Shown: positions 55,366-64,000 of the stretch, in pieces | How positions within the stretch are numbered: the first letter of the stretch is position 1 | Layout of the letters: each line of letters begins with the position of its first letter | Assembly: GCF_016892765.1 (NCBI RefSeq) | Contig: NZ_JAFEMD010000011.1 | Coordinates: forward strand, 1-64,000 | Reading direction: 5' to 3' | Source of the DNA: Microvirga arvi | GTDB taxonomy: Bacteria > Pseudomonadota > Alphaproteobacteria > Rhizobiales > Beijerinckiaceae | DNA: 64,000 nucleotides | Made by a program: the position numbers and the translations under genes | Notes under the pieces: generated by a model | The model's database searches: none | What the model was told of the DNA's origin: nothing | Seen by the model: the letters and a program-made list of their open reading frames with translations, nothing else

Positions 55366-56772
55366 TTAACGGCCGAGCACCGTCGTGAACGTCCGTCCCC
55401 CTCGGCTGATCGTGATCTCCCAGTAGCCGCCGTTCCGGTTGATCAAGCGATCGGCATCCCGCGTGTTCGTAATGCGCTCGCTGTTGATGGCGACAATCTG
55501 ATCACCCTTCTCGAAGCCGACGCTGGAAGCAACGCTGCGCTCCTCCAGCTCGGCAACGATGACACCATCGTCGGCGAAATCGATCTGCAGCTCATCGGCC
55601 ACGGCCGGCGACATGTTGATGAGGGTCGCGCCCGCAAACGGCGTTCGTCCCCGGGGACGAACCGGTTCCCGCGGCGGGGTCTCGGGCGGGGGCGTGAGCC
55701 TCACCTGGATCGTGCTCTGCTTCCCACTCCGCAGAACGGTCAGCGGAGTCTGACCCTGCGTCCCCTTGAGGGTGAAGCGGTAGCCGAAGGAATCCGGGTT
55801 GTCGACCGTCTGCCCGTCCACCGCCAGGATCGCATCGCCGCGCTTGAGACCCGCCTCGGCCGCAGGCCCCTTGTCATAGACGGCGGTCACCAGAACCCCG
55901 GACGGGCGCTCCAAGCCAAGACCGGATGCGATATCGCCATCGACAGGCTGCAGGCGGGCACCGAGCCAGGGCCGCACCACGTTCTTGGCGCCGCCCCTGG
56001 CGGAGTTCAGCACCACCCGGACCATGCTGGAGGGCACGGCGAAGCCGATGCCGATGCTGCCGCCCGAGCGCGAATAGATGGCCGTGTTGATGCCGACCAC
56101 CCGCCCGTTCATGTCGATGAGGGCGCCTCCGGAATTGCCCGGATTGATGGCCGCATCCGTCTGGATGAAGAACTGGTAGTCGGAGATGCCGACCTGGGTC
56201 CTCGCCAGGGCCGAGACGATGCCCTGGGTCACGGTCCGCCCCACCCCGAACGGGTTGCCGATGGCGAGCACGATGTCGCCCACCTGAAGGGCCTCCGAGT
56301 CGCCGAGTTCGACGGCCTGGAGGTTGGTGGCGTCCTTGAGCTTGAGCACGGCGATGTCCGTGCGGGGATCGCGCAGGAGGATATCGGCCTCGAATTCCCG
56401 CCGGTCGGCCAGGGCCACCTTCACCTCGTTCATGTTCTCGATCACGTGGTTGTTGGTGATCACGAGACCCGACGGATCGACGATGACGCCCGAGCCCAGA
56501 GAGCTCTGGGACCGGCCGCGGGGAACGCCCGGCGCGTTGTCGCCGAAAAAGCGGCGGAAGTAGTCCTCGATGGCGGCATTCTGCCGGCGATCATTCCGCT
56601 TGGCGTAAACATTGGCGACGGCCCCTGCCGTCTGCCGGACGATAGGGGCAAAGGAGAGCTGAACCTGAGCCTTGCTCTCGGGCACGATCCGCTGGGTCTG
56701 GGCCGGCGCTCCGGCGATCCCAAGAGCCAGCGCGGCAGCGGTCATGGCAAGGCGAAGCAGCGAAAAGCGCAT
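55366..56772 (-). CDS. degP: DegP/Do-family periplasmic serine protease
   Basis: A 468-residue HtrA-type protease. A signal peptide (residues 1-25, cut at APAQ) is followed by a trypsin-like domain with His in ITNNHVIENM, Asp in DPRTDIAVLKL and Ser in NPGNSGGALID. Two PDZ domains follow (about 260-355 and 375-465). It degrades or refolds damaged envelope proteins. ATG 56772 is the start of the signal peptide. It lies downstream of rplQ behind a terminator, so it has its own promoter. Confidence 0.93.
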   Translation of the reverse strand: MRFSLLRLAMTAAALALGIAGAPAQTQRIVPESKAQVQLSFAPIVRQTAGAVANVYAKRNDRRQNAAIEDYFRRFFGDNAPGVPRGRSQSSLGSGVIVDPSGLVITNNHVIENMNEVKVALADRREFEADILLRDPRTDIAVLKLKDATNLQAVELGDSEALQVGDIVLAIGNPFGVGRTVTQGIVSALARTQVGISDYQFFIQTDAAINPGNSGGALIDMNGRVVGINTAIYSRSGGSIGIGFAVPSSMVRVVLNSARGGAKNVVRPWLGARLQPVDGDIASGLGLERPSGVLVTAVYDKGPAAEAGLKRGDAILAVDGQTVDNPDSFGYRFTLKGTQGQTPLTVLRSGKQSTIQVRLTPPPETPPREPVRPRGRTPFAGATLINMSPAVADELQIDFADDGVIVAELEERSVASSVGFEKGDQIVAINSERITNTRDADRLINRNGGYWEITISRGGRTFTTVLGR

Positions 56773-56881
56773 GACGACGAATCCCCCGATCAGCGATGCC
56801 CTTCGATAGAACGCAGGGCAAAAAATACCAAGCTCCAAGGAATATGGGGAGAGTGGATAGGGGGAGAGGCTACGCGCCAAC

Positions 56882-56909
56882 AAAAAGGGCGGCCCAAGGA
56901 CCGCCCTTT
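56882..56909 (-). terminator. rho-independent terminator of the spc/alpha ribosomal operon
   Basis: Read on the minus strand it is AAAGGGCGG, TCCTTGGG, CCGCCCTTTTTG. It has a 9-bp stem, an 8-base loop and a T run, 26 bases after the rplQ stop. Confidence 0.9.
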
Positions 56910-56934
56910 CATGTTCTGTTACGAGGCCGAAGGC

Positions 56935-57357
56935 TTACTCAGCGGCTTCGACGAGCTCGTCCTTCATGGTCGGGCCCGAATCCTGGCCGCGCGCATCGAC
57001 GTCGCGGTCCACGAACTCGATCACGGCCAGCGGGGCGTTGTCGCCATAGCGGAAGCCGGCCTTGAGGACGCGGGTGTAGCCGCCGTTGCGGTCCTGGTAG
57101 CGCTTGCCCAGAACGTCGAAGAGCTTCTTGACCATGGCCTCGTCGCGCAGCTTCGACATGGCGAGGCGGCGGGCATGCATGTCACCGCGCTTGCCCATTG
57201 TGATCAGCTTCTCGACGACCGGACGCAGGTCCTTGGCCTTCGGAAGGGTAGTGACGATCTGCTCGTGCTTGATCAGCGCAGCCGCCATATTGGCGAACAT
57301 GGCCTTGCGGTGTTCGGTCGTGCGGTTGAAGCGACGACCACGGAATCCGTGACGCAT
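56935..57357 (-). CDS. rplQ: 50S ribosomal protein L17
   Basis: L17, 140 residues with the typical start [24 protein letters not shown], and an acidic C-terminal tail (about 120-140) usual in alphaproteobacteria. It is the last gene of the ribosomal operon, with a terminator 26 bases downstream. It is separated from rpoA by 123 bases that hold a strong hairpin. Confidence 0.98.
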   Translation of the reverse strand: MRHGFRGRRFNRTTEHRKAMFANMAAALIKHEQIVTTLPKAKDLRPVVEKLITMGKRGDMHARRLAMSKLRDEAMVKKLFDVLGKRYQDRNGGYTRVLKAGFRYGDNAPLAVIEFVDRDVDARGQDSGPTMKDELVEAAE

Positions 57358-57444
57358 TGGCTTTCTCCTTAATCTTCCGGCCGCCGTGCCAAGGGACGGA
57401 CCGTCTCTCTTTTGATACCGCCGTTATTCGGCGGGGCAGATGAA

Positions 57445-57473
57445 GGAGCCGCCTTCATCGCGAAGGCGGCTCC
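57445..57473 (-). other. intercistronic hairpin between rpoA and rplQ
   Basis: A 12-bp perfect stem GGAGCCGCCTTC/GAAGGCGGCTCC with an ATCGC loop, starting 8 bases after the rpoA stop. With no T run it is more likely a partial attenuator or an RNA-stability or processing element than a full terminator. Confidence 0.6.
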
Positions 57474-57480
57474 TACGAAC

Positions 57481-58503
57481 TCAGTAGTGCTCTTCGAAGC
57501 GCTTGGCGAGATCCTCAATGTTCTCCGGCGGCCAGCCCGGCACGTCCATGCCGAGGTGCAGGCCCATGCCCGCCAGAACTTCCTTGATCTCGTTGAGCGA
57601 CTTGCGGCCGAAGTTCGGGGTACGGAGCATCTCCGCCTCGGACTTCTGGATGAGGTCGCCGATATAGACGATGTTGTCGTTCTTCAGGCAGTTCGCCGAA
57701 CGGACCGACAGCTCGAGCTCATCGACCTTCTTGAGGAGCGCCGGGTTGAACGGCAGCTGCGGCGCAGCGGCGGCAGCCTCTTCCTTGCGGGGCTCTTCGA
57801 AGTTGACGAAGACCTGGAGCTGGTCCTGCAGGATGCGGGCGGCATAGGCCACGGCATCCTCAGGGGTCACGGCCCCGTTGGTCTCAACCGTCATGATCAG
57901 CTTATCGTAATCGAGGATCTGGCCCTCGCGGGTGTTCTCGATACGATAGGAGACCTTCTTCACCGGGCTGTAGAGCGAGTCGACCGGGATGAGACCGATG
58001 GGGGCGTCCTCGGTCCGGTTGCGTTCGGAGGGAACGTAACCCTTGCCGGTGTCGACCGTGAACTCCATACGGATCTCGGCGCCCTCGTCGAGGGTGCAGA
58101 GCACGAGATCCGGGTTCAGGATCTGCACGTCGCCGACGGTGTTGATATCGCCAGCCGTCACGGCTCCAGGGCCGGTCTTGCGGAGCGTCATGCGCTTCGC
58201 GCCTTCGCTCTGCATCTTGATAGCGATCGTCTTCACGTTGAGGACGATGTCCGTCACATCCTCGCGGACGCCCGGGATGGAGGAGAACTCGTGCAGCACG
58301 CCGTCGATATGGACCGCCGTGACGGCGGCGCCCTGAAGCGACGACAGCAGGACCCGGCGCAGGGAATTGCCGAGCGTCGTGCCGAAGCCACGCTCGAGCG
58401 GCTCGGCCACCACCGTCGCGATGCGCTTCGGATCGTCGCCGGGGGAGACTTCGAGCTTGTTCGGCTTAATCAGCTCTTGCCAGTTCTTCTGGATCACAAC
58501 CAC
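57481..58503 (-). CDS. rpoA: RNA polymerase alpha subunit
   Basis: Alpha subunit, 340 residues. The N-terminal dimerisation domain (about 1-235, [34 protein letters not shown]) and the C-terminal helical domain (about 260-325, [44 protein letters not shown]) that contacts UP elements and activators are intact. It sits between rpsK and rplQ as usual. Confidence 0.98.
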   Translation of the reverse strand: MVVIQKNWQELIKPNKLEVSPGDDPKRIATVVAEPLERGFGTTLGNSLRRVLLSSLQGAAVTAVHIDGVLHEFSSIPGVREDVTDIVLNVKTIAIKMQSEGAKRMTLRKTGPGAVTAGDINTVGDVQILNPDLVLCTLDEGAEIRMEFTVDTGKGYVPSERNRTEDAPIGLIPVDSLYSPVKKVSYRIENTREGQILDYDKLIMTVETNGAVTPEDAVAYAARILQDQLQVFVNFEEPRKEEAAAAAPQLPFNPALLKKVDELELSVRSANCLKNDNIVYIGDLIQKSEAEMLRTPNFGRKSLNEIKEVLAGMGLHLGMDVPGWPPENIEDLAKRFEEHY

Positions 58504-58558
58504 ACCTCATGAGGTACGGCTTGAAGGGAGGCTTTTGACCTGCCCTTTAAACCGGAAC

Positions 58559-58583
58559 GCGCGCGGGTTCTAAACCCACGCGC
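58559..58583 (-). other. intercistronic hairpin between rpsK and rpoA
   Basis: A stem GCGCG-C-GGGTT with AACCC-A-CGCGC around a 3-base loop CTA (one mismatch), 9 bases downstream of the rpsK stop. It is likely an RNA stability or attenuation element. Confidence 0.5.
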
Positions 58584-58592
58584 CGGATAACC

Positions 58593-58982
58593 TTAGACGC
58601 GGCGACGCTTGCGCGGGCGGCAGCCATTGTGCGGGATCGGCGTCACGTCACGGATCGAGGTGACGGTGAAGCCGGCCGACTGCAGGGCGCGCAGAGCGGA
58701 CTCGCGGCCGGAGCCGGGACCCGACACCTCGACCTCGAGGGTGCGCATGCCGTGCTCGGAAGCCTTCCGGGCCGCATCTTCAGCGGCGATCTGAGCCGCA
58801 TAAGGGGTCGACTTACGCGAGCCCTTGAAACCCATCGCGCCGGCCGAGGACCACGAGATCGTGTTGCCCTGAGCGTCGGTGATGGTGATCATGGTGTTGT
58901 TGAACGAGGCGTTCACGTGCGCCACGCCGGAAACGATGTTCTTGCGTTCGCGACGGCGGACGCGGGTAGCTTCTTTAGCCAT
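58593..58982 (-). CDS. rpsK: 30S ribosomal protein S11
   Basis: S11, 129 residues, with [39 protein letters not shown] and the basic end [10 protein letters not shown]. It lies 78 bases downstream of rpsM in the alpha operon. Confidence 0.98.
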   Translation of the reverse strand: MAKEATRVRRRERKNIVSGVAHVNASFNNTMITITDAQGNTISWSSAGAMGFKGSRKSTPYAAQIAAEDAARKASEHGMRTLEVEVSGPGSGRESALRALQSAGFTVTSIRDVTPIPHNGCRPRKRRRV

Positions 58983-59060
58983 TCCATTGATCCTTCAAGC
59001 GCGCCCGTCATGCCAGGCGCTCGGGAGAGAGGGCCACCCGCCAGGGGTGGCCGCAAAACC

Positions 59061-59429
59061 TTACTTCTTCTTGCCGGCGATCGGCTTCGCCTTGCCCTTG
59101 CGGGTGCGGGCGTTGGTGTGAGTGCGCTGGCCGCGGACCGGCAGGCTGCGGCGGTGGCGCAGGCCACGATAGGCAGCCAGATCCATCAGGCGCTTGATGT
59201 TCATGGACACTTCGCGGCGCAGATCGCCTTCCACGATGTAATCGCGGTCGATCGTCTCGCGGATGGCCAGAACCTCGGCGTCGGTCAGCTGGTTCACGCG
59301 GCGCTCGGCCGGGATGTTGACCTTCTCGACGATCTCCTGGGCCTTCTTGGGCCCAATGCCGTGAATATACTGAAGCGCGATCACAACGCGCTTGGCAGTC
59401 GGGATGTTGACGCCTGCTATACGGGCCAT
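59061..59429 (-). CDS. rpsM: 30S ribosomal protein S13
   Basis: S13, 122 residues starting [20 protein letters not shown] at ATG 59429 (a frame extending to 59453 adds non-conserved residues). The helix-two-turn-helix core and basic tail [23 protein letters not shown] are normal. It follows adk after a 196-base gap that could hold an internal promoter; a small GAAGCA-AA-TGCTTC-like hairpin lies just upstream of it. Confidence 0.98.
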   Translation of the reverse strand: MARIAGVNIPTAKRVVIALQYIHGIGPKKAQEIVEKVNIPAERRVNQLTDAEVLAIRETIDRDYIVEGDLRREVSMNIKRLMDLAAYRGLRHRRSLPVRGQRTHTNARTRKGKAKPIAGKKK

Positions 59430-59625
59430 CGTCCGTCTCCATGTGGGAAGCAAATGCTTCAGGTTATGGTTATCGCGCGTCCGGTGGAGGCCGGCCCTTG
59501 CGCGGGTTCGTTATGCCAAACACAGCAATCCAGAGCGGCCTCTCATGAAGCCCTCTGGATATGCAGGTTCTTGTGCAAGAGCTTGCCCCTAACGGAAATT
59601 AACCCGTTCGTCAACCCCTTGCCCC

Positions 59626-60207
59626 TCAACGATGGAGAATTCCCTTGATCGCCTGGGTAACCTCGTCAATGGGCTTCATGCCATCCACGGTCTTCAGCAT
59701 GCCGGTGCGCTCGTAATAGGCCGAGAGCGGGGCCGTCTGATTTTTGTAGGCATCGAGCCGGGTCTTGAAGACCTCCGGATTGTCATCCTTGCGCACAGGC
59801 TCGCCCCGGGCTTCGGTCTCCTTTGCCCTCTTGACGATCCGGTCGACCAGTTCGGTCTCGTTCACCTTGAACTCAATGACGGCGTCAAGCTTCAGGCCTT
59901 TGTCAGCCAGCATCCGGTCGAAAGCCTCAGCCTGGGCCACGGTCCGCGGGAATCCGTCGAGGATGAAGCCCGCCCTGGCGTCCTGCTCCTCGATTCGGTC
60001 GGCGATGATGCCGACGACGATCTCGTCCGATACCAGATCGCCCCGGTCCATGACGGCCTTGGCCTTGAGGCCGACCGGCGTGCCGGCGGCCACGGCTGCG
60101 CGGAGCATATCGCCCGTCGAAAGCTGGGGAATTCCCAGCCGCTCGACCAGACGCACGGCCTGAGTGCCTTTTCCGGCCCCCGGCGGCCCAAGCAGAATGA
60201 TCCTCAT
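59626..60207 (-). CDS. adk: adenylate kinase
   Basis: Catalyses 2 ADP to ATP plus AMP. The 193-residue short-lid form carries the P-loop [11 protein letters not shown] (residues 7-17), STGDMLR, the ILDGFPRT motif and [13 protein letters not shown]. No zinc-finger LID cysteines are present. Its place directly after secY is the usual alphaproteobacterial arrangement. Confidence 0.97.
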   Translation of the reverse strand: MRIILLGPPGAGKGTQAVRLVERLGIPQLSTGDMLRAAVAAGTPVGLKAKAVMDRGDLVSDEIVVGIIADRIEEQDARAGFILDGFPRTVAQAEAFDRMLADKGLKLDAVIEFKVNETELVDRIVKRAKETEARGEPVRKDDNPEVFKTRLDAYKNQTAPLSAYYERTGMLKTVDGMKPIDEVTQAIKGILHR

Positions 60208-60261
60208 CGACGCCCCCCTGACTTCGTCGAGAACGCTCGCCCGAGGGCGAGGTTTGCAATC

Positions 60262-61599
60262 TTAGCGTCTGCGCGCGCCCTTGAGCTTCGCCTTCTTGAC
60301 GAGGCCCTCATATTGGTGAGCCAGCAGATGGCCATGCACCTGCGCGACCGTGTCCATGGTAACAGACACGACGATCAGAAGCGAAGTGCCGCCAAAGTAG
60401 AATGGCAAAGCCGCGTAGGAAACCAGAAGCTCGGGTATTAGGCAGATGATCACCAGGTAAATCGCTCCCAGCACCGTGATGCGGGTGAGAACCTGATCGA
60501 TGAAGTCGGCAGTGCGCTCGCCGGGACGAATGCCCGGAATGAAGCCGCCCTGCTTCTTCAGATTGTCCGCCGTCTCCGTCGGGTTGAAGACGATGGCGGT
60601 ATAGAAGAAGGCGAAGAACACGATCAGCGCTGCATACATGAACATGTAGGCAGGGCGACCATGGCCGAGATAGGCCGTGAGCGTGGCGACGAAGCCGGTC
60701 CCATCCGCGCCGGTCTGGAAGCTGGCGATAGTGGCCGGCAGCAGGAGCAGCGAGGACGCGAAGATCGGAGGAATCACGCCCGAAGTGTTCAGCTTGAGCG
60801 GCAGGAACGAGGTCTGGCCCTCATACATCCGGTTGCCGACCTGGCGTTTCGGGTAATTGATAAGCAGGCGACGCTGCGCGCGCTCCATGAACACGACGAA
60901 GTAGATGATGGCGACAGCCATGACGATTACGCCGATGATCAGGCCCGTCGAGATCGCGCCCTGGCGGCCGAGCTCGAGAGTGCCTGCGATCGCTGTGGGC
61001 AGGTTCGCCACGATGCCGGCGAAGATGATCAGCGAGGTGCCGTTGCCGATGCCGCGCGAGGTGATCTGCTCGCCCAGCCACATGAGGAACATGGTGCCGC
61101 CGGTCAGGGTGATCACGGTCGAGATCAGGAAGAACGGCCCGGGCGCCTGCACGATCGTGCCGGAACTCTGCAAGCCGACCGCGATGCCCCAGGACTGGAA
61201 GAGCGCCAGGAGGACCGTGAGATAGCGGGTGTACTGGTTCAGGATCTTGCGGCCGGATTCACCTTCCTTCTTGAGCGCCTCGAGGGAGGGCAGCACGGAA
61301 GTGAGAAGCTGGACGATGATCGAGGCCGAGATGTACGGCATGATGTTCAGGGCAAAGATCGCCATGCGCTCCACGGCGCCGCCCGAAAACATGTTGAAGA
61401 GGCCGAGTACGCCGCCGCTGGCGTTCTGGAAGCTCTGCGCCAGGGCTTCCGGATTGATGCCGGGCAGCGGGATATAGGTGCCGAGACGGTAGATGATGAG
61501 CGCGCCCAAGGTGAACCAGATGCGCTTCTTCAGCTCATCGGCCTTGGCGATGGCGCCGAAATTGATGTTTGCCGCAAGTTGCTCGGCTGCTGAGGCCAT
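60262..61599 (-). CDS. secY: preprotein translocase subunit SecY
   Basis: Channel subunit of the Sec translocon, 445 residues, ten membrane helices. Signature segments are GTYIPLPGINP, the plug region SGGVLGLFNMFSGGAVERMAIFALNIMPYISASIIVQLL, and FYTAIVFNPTETADNLKKQGGFIPGIRPGERT. It is the gene before adk in the spc operon. Confidence 0.98.
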   Translation of the reverse strand: MASAAEQLAANINFGAIAKADELKKRIWFTLGALIIYRLGTYIPLPGINPEALAQSFQNASGGVLGLFNMFSGGAVERMAIFALNIMPYISASIIVQLLTSVLPSLEALKKEGESGRKILNQYTRYLTVLLALFQSWGIAVGLQSSGTIVQAPGPFFLISTVITLTGGTMFLMWLGEQITSRGIGNGTSLIIFAGIVANLPTAIAGTLELGRQGAISTGLIIGVIVMAVAIIYFVVFMERAQRRLLINYPKRQVGNRMYEGQTSFLPLKLNTSGVIPPIFASSLLLLPATIASFQTGADGTGFVATLTAYLGHGRPAYMFMYAALIVFFAFFYTAIVFNPTETADNLKKQGGFIPGIRPGERTADFIDQVLTRITVLGAIYLVIICLIPELLVSYAALPFYFGGTSLLIVVSVTMDTVAQVHGHLLAHQYEGLVKKAKLKGARRR

Positions 61600-61704
61600 A
61601 GTGGTGTCCCCGAAATACCTGGTACGTGATGGTCATCACGCAAACGGCGGCCACGCGATCAGACGCGGGCCGCCGCTTGGATCTTAGTCAATGTGGGCGC
61701 TGGC

Positions 61705-62178
61705 TCACGCCTGCGCAACGGCACCCAGGAGGGTGACCGAGCCACCAGCCTTCTCGATCGCTTCGACGGCCGACTTGGAGGCGCCGTGGACCTGGAAGGA
61801 AAGCTTCGCCTTGAGCTCGCCGACGCCGAGGATCTTCACGCCGTCGCGCGCCTTGGAGACCACACCGGCAGCCACCAGCGTCTCGACCGTGACGGCAGCG
61901 CCCGTATCGAGCTTGCCGGCCTCGACAGCCTGTTGGATGCGGCCGACATTGACCTCGTTCAGCTCGATCGCGTTCGGCTTGTTGAAGCCGCGCTTCGGCA
62001 GACGACGGTGCAGAGGCATCTGACCGCCTTCGAAGCCCTTGATCGCCACGCCGGTACGGGACTTCTGTCCCTTCACGCCGCGACCGCCGGTCTTGCCCTT
62101 GCCGGAGCCGATACCACGGCCGACACGCATGCGGTTCTTAGTGGAACCTTCGTTGTCACGAATTTCGTTGAGTTTCAT
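61705..62178 (-). CDS. rplO: 50S ribosomal protein L15
   Basis: L15, 157 residues from ATG 62178 ([22 protein letters not shown]; upstream in-frame start 62205 not conserved), with the glycine-rich G-K-T-x-G-R-G loop. It overlaps no neighbour; rpmD ends 10 bases upstream. Confidence 0.97.
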   Translation of the reverse strand: MKLNEIRDNEGSTKNRMRVGRGIGSGKGKTGGRGVKGQKSRTGVAIKGFEGGQMPLHRRLPKRGFNKPNAIELNEVNVGRIQQAVEAGKLDTGAAVTVETLVAAGVVSKARDGVKILGVGELKAKLSFQVHGASKSAVEAIEKAGGSVTLLGAVAQA

Positions 62179-62188
62179 GACGCTCTCC

Positions 62189-62395
62189 TCACTGCCCGTC
62201 GACAACGCGCACGAGGTGCTTGACCTTTTCGATCATGCCGCGGGTCGCAGGCGTGTCCTCCAAGGTCGAAGTACGGTGAAGCTTGTTGAGCTTGAGGCCG
62301 ATCAGCGTCTGGCGCTGCTTGGCTTCGCGGCGGATCGGCGAACCGATCTGCTCAACGGTGATGGTGGATGCTGCAGCAGCAGGCTTCTTTGCCAT
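62189..62395 (-). CDS. rpmD: 50S ribosomal protein L30
   Basis: L30, 68 residues from ATG 62395. The family core [37 protein letters not shown] is preceded by a short Ala-rich leader usual in Rhizobiales. It lies between rpsE (14 bases) and rplO (10 bases). Confidence 0.96.
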   Translation of the reverse strand: MAKKPAAAASTITVEQIGSPIRREAKQRQTLIGLKLNKLHRTSTLEDTPATRGMIEKVKHLVRVVDGQ

Positions 62396-62409
62396 GGTCA
62401 CAGCCTCCC

Positions 62410-62979
62410 TTACGCTTCAGCGCCAGCGGCTTCGCTGGTGTCTGCGTCACGGCGGCGAGCCTGCAGCGTCGAGACCTTCAGGCCACGGCGAGCGGCGACC
62501 GAACGCGGGCTGTCCTCGTTCTTGAGCGCGTCGAAAGTCGCGCGGACGAGGTTGTACGGGTTCGACGAGCCGAGCGACTTGGCGACCACGTCCTGCATGC
62601 CCACCACCTCGAAGACGGCGCGCATCGGGCCGCCGGCGATGATGCCGGTACCCTGGGGAGCGGCACGGAGCACGACTTTGCCGGCGCCGTGGCGGCCGTT
62701 CACGTCGTGATGCAGCGTGCGGCCCTCGCGAAGGGCGACGCGGATCATGGAGCGCTTGGCAGCGTCCGTGGCCTTGCGGATGGCCTCCGGCACCTCACGG
62801 GCCTTGCCGTGGCCGAAGCCGACGCGACCCTTCTGGTCGCCGACGACGACGAGAGCAGCAAAGCCGAAGCGACGGCCGCCCTTCACCACCTTGGCGACGC
62901 GGTTGATATGGACCAACCGATCGACGAATTCGCTGTCGCGCTCTTCGCGATCAGCACGTTCTCTTGGTTCTCTAGCCAT
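62410..62979 (-). CDS. rpsE: 30S ribosomal protein S5
   Basis: S5, 189 residues from ATG 62979 with AGAGG just upstream (ATG 62991 is less likely). It has [23 protein letters not shown], the [15 protein letters not shown] segment, and a typical charged C-terminal extension. Confidence 0.97.
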   Translation of the reverse strand: MAREPRERADREERDSEFVDRLVHINRVAKVVKGGRRFGFAALVVVGDQKGRVGFGHGKAREVPEAIRKATDAAKRSMIRVALREGRTLHHDVNGRHGAGKVVLRAAPQGTGIIAGGPMRAVFEVVGMQDVVAKSLGSSNPYNLVRATFDALKNEDSPRSVAARRGLKVSTLQARRRDADTSEAAGAEA

Positions 62980-63043
62980 GAGACCTCTCACTTGCGCGGG
63001 CGGCGGGCCCGCTCGCTAAGGATAATTCGGATTGAACCCGCCG

Positions 63044-63406
63044 TTAGAAATCCAGACCGCCTTCACGGGCAGCGTCGGCGAGAGCCTTGACGCGGCCGTG
63101 ATAGAGGTAGCCCGAGCGGTCGAAGATGACCTGCTTCACGCCGGCAGCAACCGCGCGTTCAGCCACGAGCTTGCCCACTTCCTTCGCCGCATCGACAGTG
63201 GCGCCGGTCTTGAGCTTGCCCTTCAGGTCAGCTTCGAGGGTCGAGGCCGCGGCGACCGTATGGCCGCGCACGTCGTCGATGATCTGGGCGTAGATCTGCT
63301 TGGACGAACGGAAGACCGACAACCGCGGACGACCATTCGCTGCCTTCTTGATCGCACGGCGCACACGAGCCTTGCGGCGATCTTCAGCGCCTTTCTTCTC
63401 AGCCAT
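63044..63406 (-). CDS. rplR: 50S ribosomal protein L18
   Basis: L18, 120 residues, binding 5S r[45 protein letters not shown] and [24 protein letters not shown]. It lies 12 bases downstream of rplF and 64 upstream of rpsE. Confidence 0.98.
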   Translation of the reverse strand: MAEKKGAEDRRKARVRRAIKKAANGRPRLSVFRSSKQIYAQIIDDVRGHTVAAASTLEADLKGKLKTGATVDAAKEVGKLVAERAVAAGVKQVIFDRSGYLYHGRVKALADAAREGGLDF

Positions 63407-63418
63407 GATACGTCGTCC

Positions 63419-63952
63419 TTACTTCTTCTTGCCTTCCTTGCGGAAGATGAACTCGTCGGAGTACTTCACGCCCTTGCCCTTGTAGGGCTCCGGACCGCGG
63501 TATTCACGGATCTCGGCGGCGGTCTGACCGACGACCTGCTTGTCGATACCGGCCACGACGACTTCCGTCGGCTTCGGGGTCGTGATCGTCACGCCCGCCG
63601 GAATCGCGTAGTCGATGTCGTGGCTGTAACCCAGCGACAGCTTCAGCACCTTGCCGGCAACGGCGGCCTTGTAGCCGACGCCGTTGATCTCGAGGCGCTT
63701 CTCGAAGCCCTTGGACACGCCTTCGACCAGGTTCGCCACCTGAGCGCGGGACATGCCCCACTTGGCACGGGCCGTCTTGGATTCGTCGCGCGGGTTCACC
63801 GCCACGGCGCCATCCTCAAGAGCAACCGACACTTCTTCGGGAACGAGGAATGAAAGCTCACCCTTCGTGCCCTTAACCTTCACCATCTGACCGTCAACGG
63901 ACGCCGTCACACCTGACGGAACCGGAACGGGTTTCTTGCCTACTCGGGACAT
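63419..63952 (-). CDS. rplF: 50S ribosomal protein L6
   Basis: L6, 177 residues, starting [15 protein letters not shown] and ending [28 protein letters not shown]; both are standard. It is the first complete gene of the leftward ribosomal block at the window edge. Confidence 0.98.
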   Translation of the reverse strand: MSRVGKKPVPVPSGVTASVDGQMVKVKGTKGELSFLVPEEVSVALEDGAVAVNPRDESKTARAKWGMSRAQVANLVEGVSKGFEKRLEINGVGYKAAVAGKVLKLSLGYSHDIDYAIPAGVTITTPKPTEVVVAGIDKQVVGQTAAEIREYRGPEPYKGKGVKYSDEFIFRKEGKKK

Positions 63953-63988
63953 TTTCGAATCTCCGTGGTTCTGTGCGGGTGCCTGGCC

Positions 63989-64000
63989 TTAGAAGACCTT
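63989..64000 (-). CDS. rpsH: partial: C-terminal end of 30S ribosomal protein S8
   Basis: The last three codons before a TAA stop (reading K-V-F on the minus strand) run off the window edge. By universal spc-operon order (rpsH before rplF) this should be the end of S8. The assignment rests on position, not on the residues. Confidence 0.55.
   Translation of the reverse strand, partial: KVF

Overview
The window looks like chromosomal DNA of an alphaproteobacterium of the order Hyphomicrobiales (Rhizobiales), closest in style to Methylobacteriaceae such as Microvirga or Methylobacterium. The reasons are the high-GC codon use over most of its length, the spc/alpha ribosomal operon with secY-adk-rpsM-rpsK-rpoA-rplQ and no rpmJ or infA, an ExoR-like Sel1-repeat protein, an ATP12-type F1 assembly chaperone, and several families of dispersed palindromic intergenic repeats. 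The genus is inferred from style alone.

Left end (1-9100) is accessory and reads as less GC-rich than the rest. A leftward operon runs GntR/FadR-type regulator, TRAP transporter (DctP, DctQ, DctM), zinc-dependent L-idonate-5-dehydrogenase-like enzyme, UxaA-family dehydratase. Its promoter has a TTGACA box with an inverted repeat just downstream that suits a GntR operator. A Ldh2/YlbC-family dehydrogenase points the other way. Together they form a sugar-acid uptake and catabolism module of unknown exact substrate. It is followed by a truncated IS6-type transposase and a 3' fragment of tRNA-Lys(CUU), both signs of past mobility.

Middle (9300-50000) is a mosaic of housekeeping and metabolic genes. 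It includes a double-HTH/coiled-coil protein, an aldo/keto reductase, an Old Yellow Enzyme, xthA, exoR and ilvD (overlapping), a large RTX-type secreted repeat protein, two tandem paralogous small secreted proteins, methylcrotonyl-CoA carboxylase beta, lipB, tRNA-Leu(GAG), mgtE, a GH25 muramidase and isovaleryl-CoA dehydrogenase. Further on come the two propionyl-CoA carboxylase subunits (separated by 3.7 kb), an MhqO/MhqD-like pair, a Cds1-like PLP enzyme, ATP12, a divergent Lrp/AsnC regulator next to arginase and ornithine cyclodeaminase, and an FtsH paralogue with an altered pore loop. Leucine, valine/odd-chain and arginine catabolism are therefore all represented.

Right end (50000-64000) has small acetyltransferase and HAD genes, then a leftward core block: rplF-rplR-rpsE-rpmD-rplO-secY-adk-rpsM-rpsK-rpoA-rplQ, followed by a DegP-like protease, rarA, crcB and an RluC-type pseudouridine synthase.

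The intergenic DNA holds four classes of palindromic repeat: two copies of a 97-bp element ending in CTAG, three copies of a 100-bp CCTCATCCTGAGGAG palindrome, and single copies of two others. In both copies of the first class the repeat end supplies the stop codon of the neighbouring gene.
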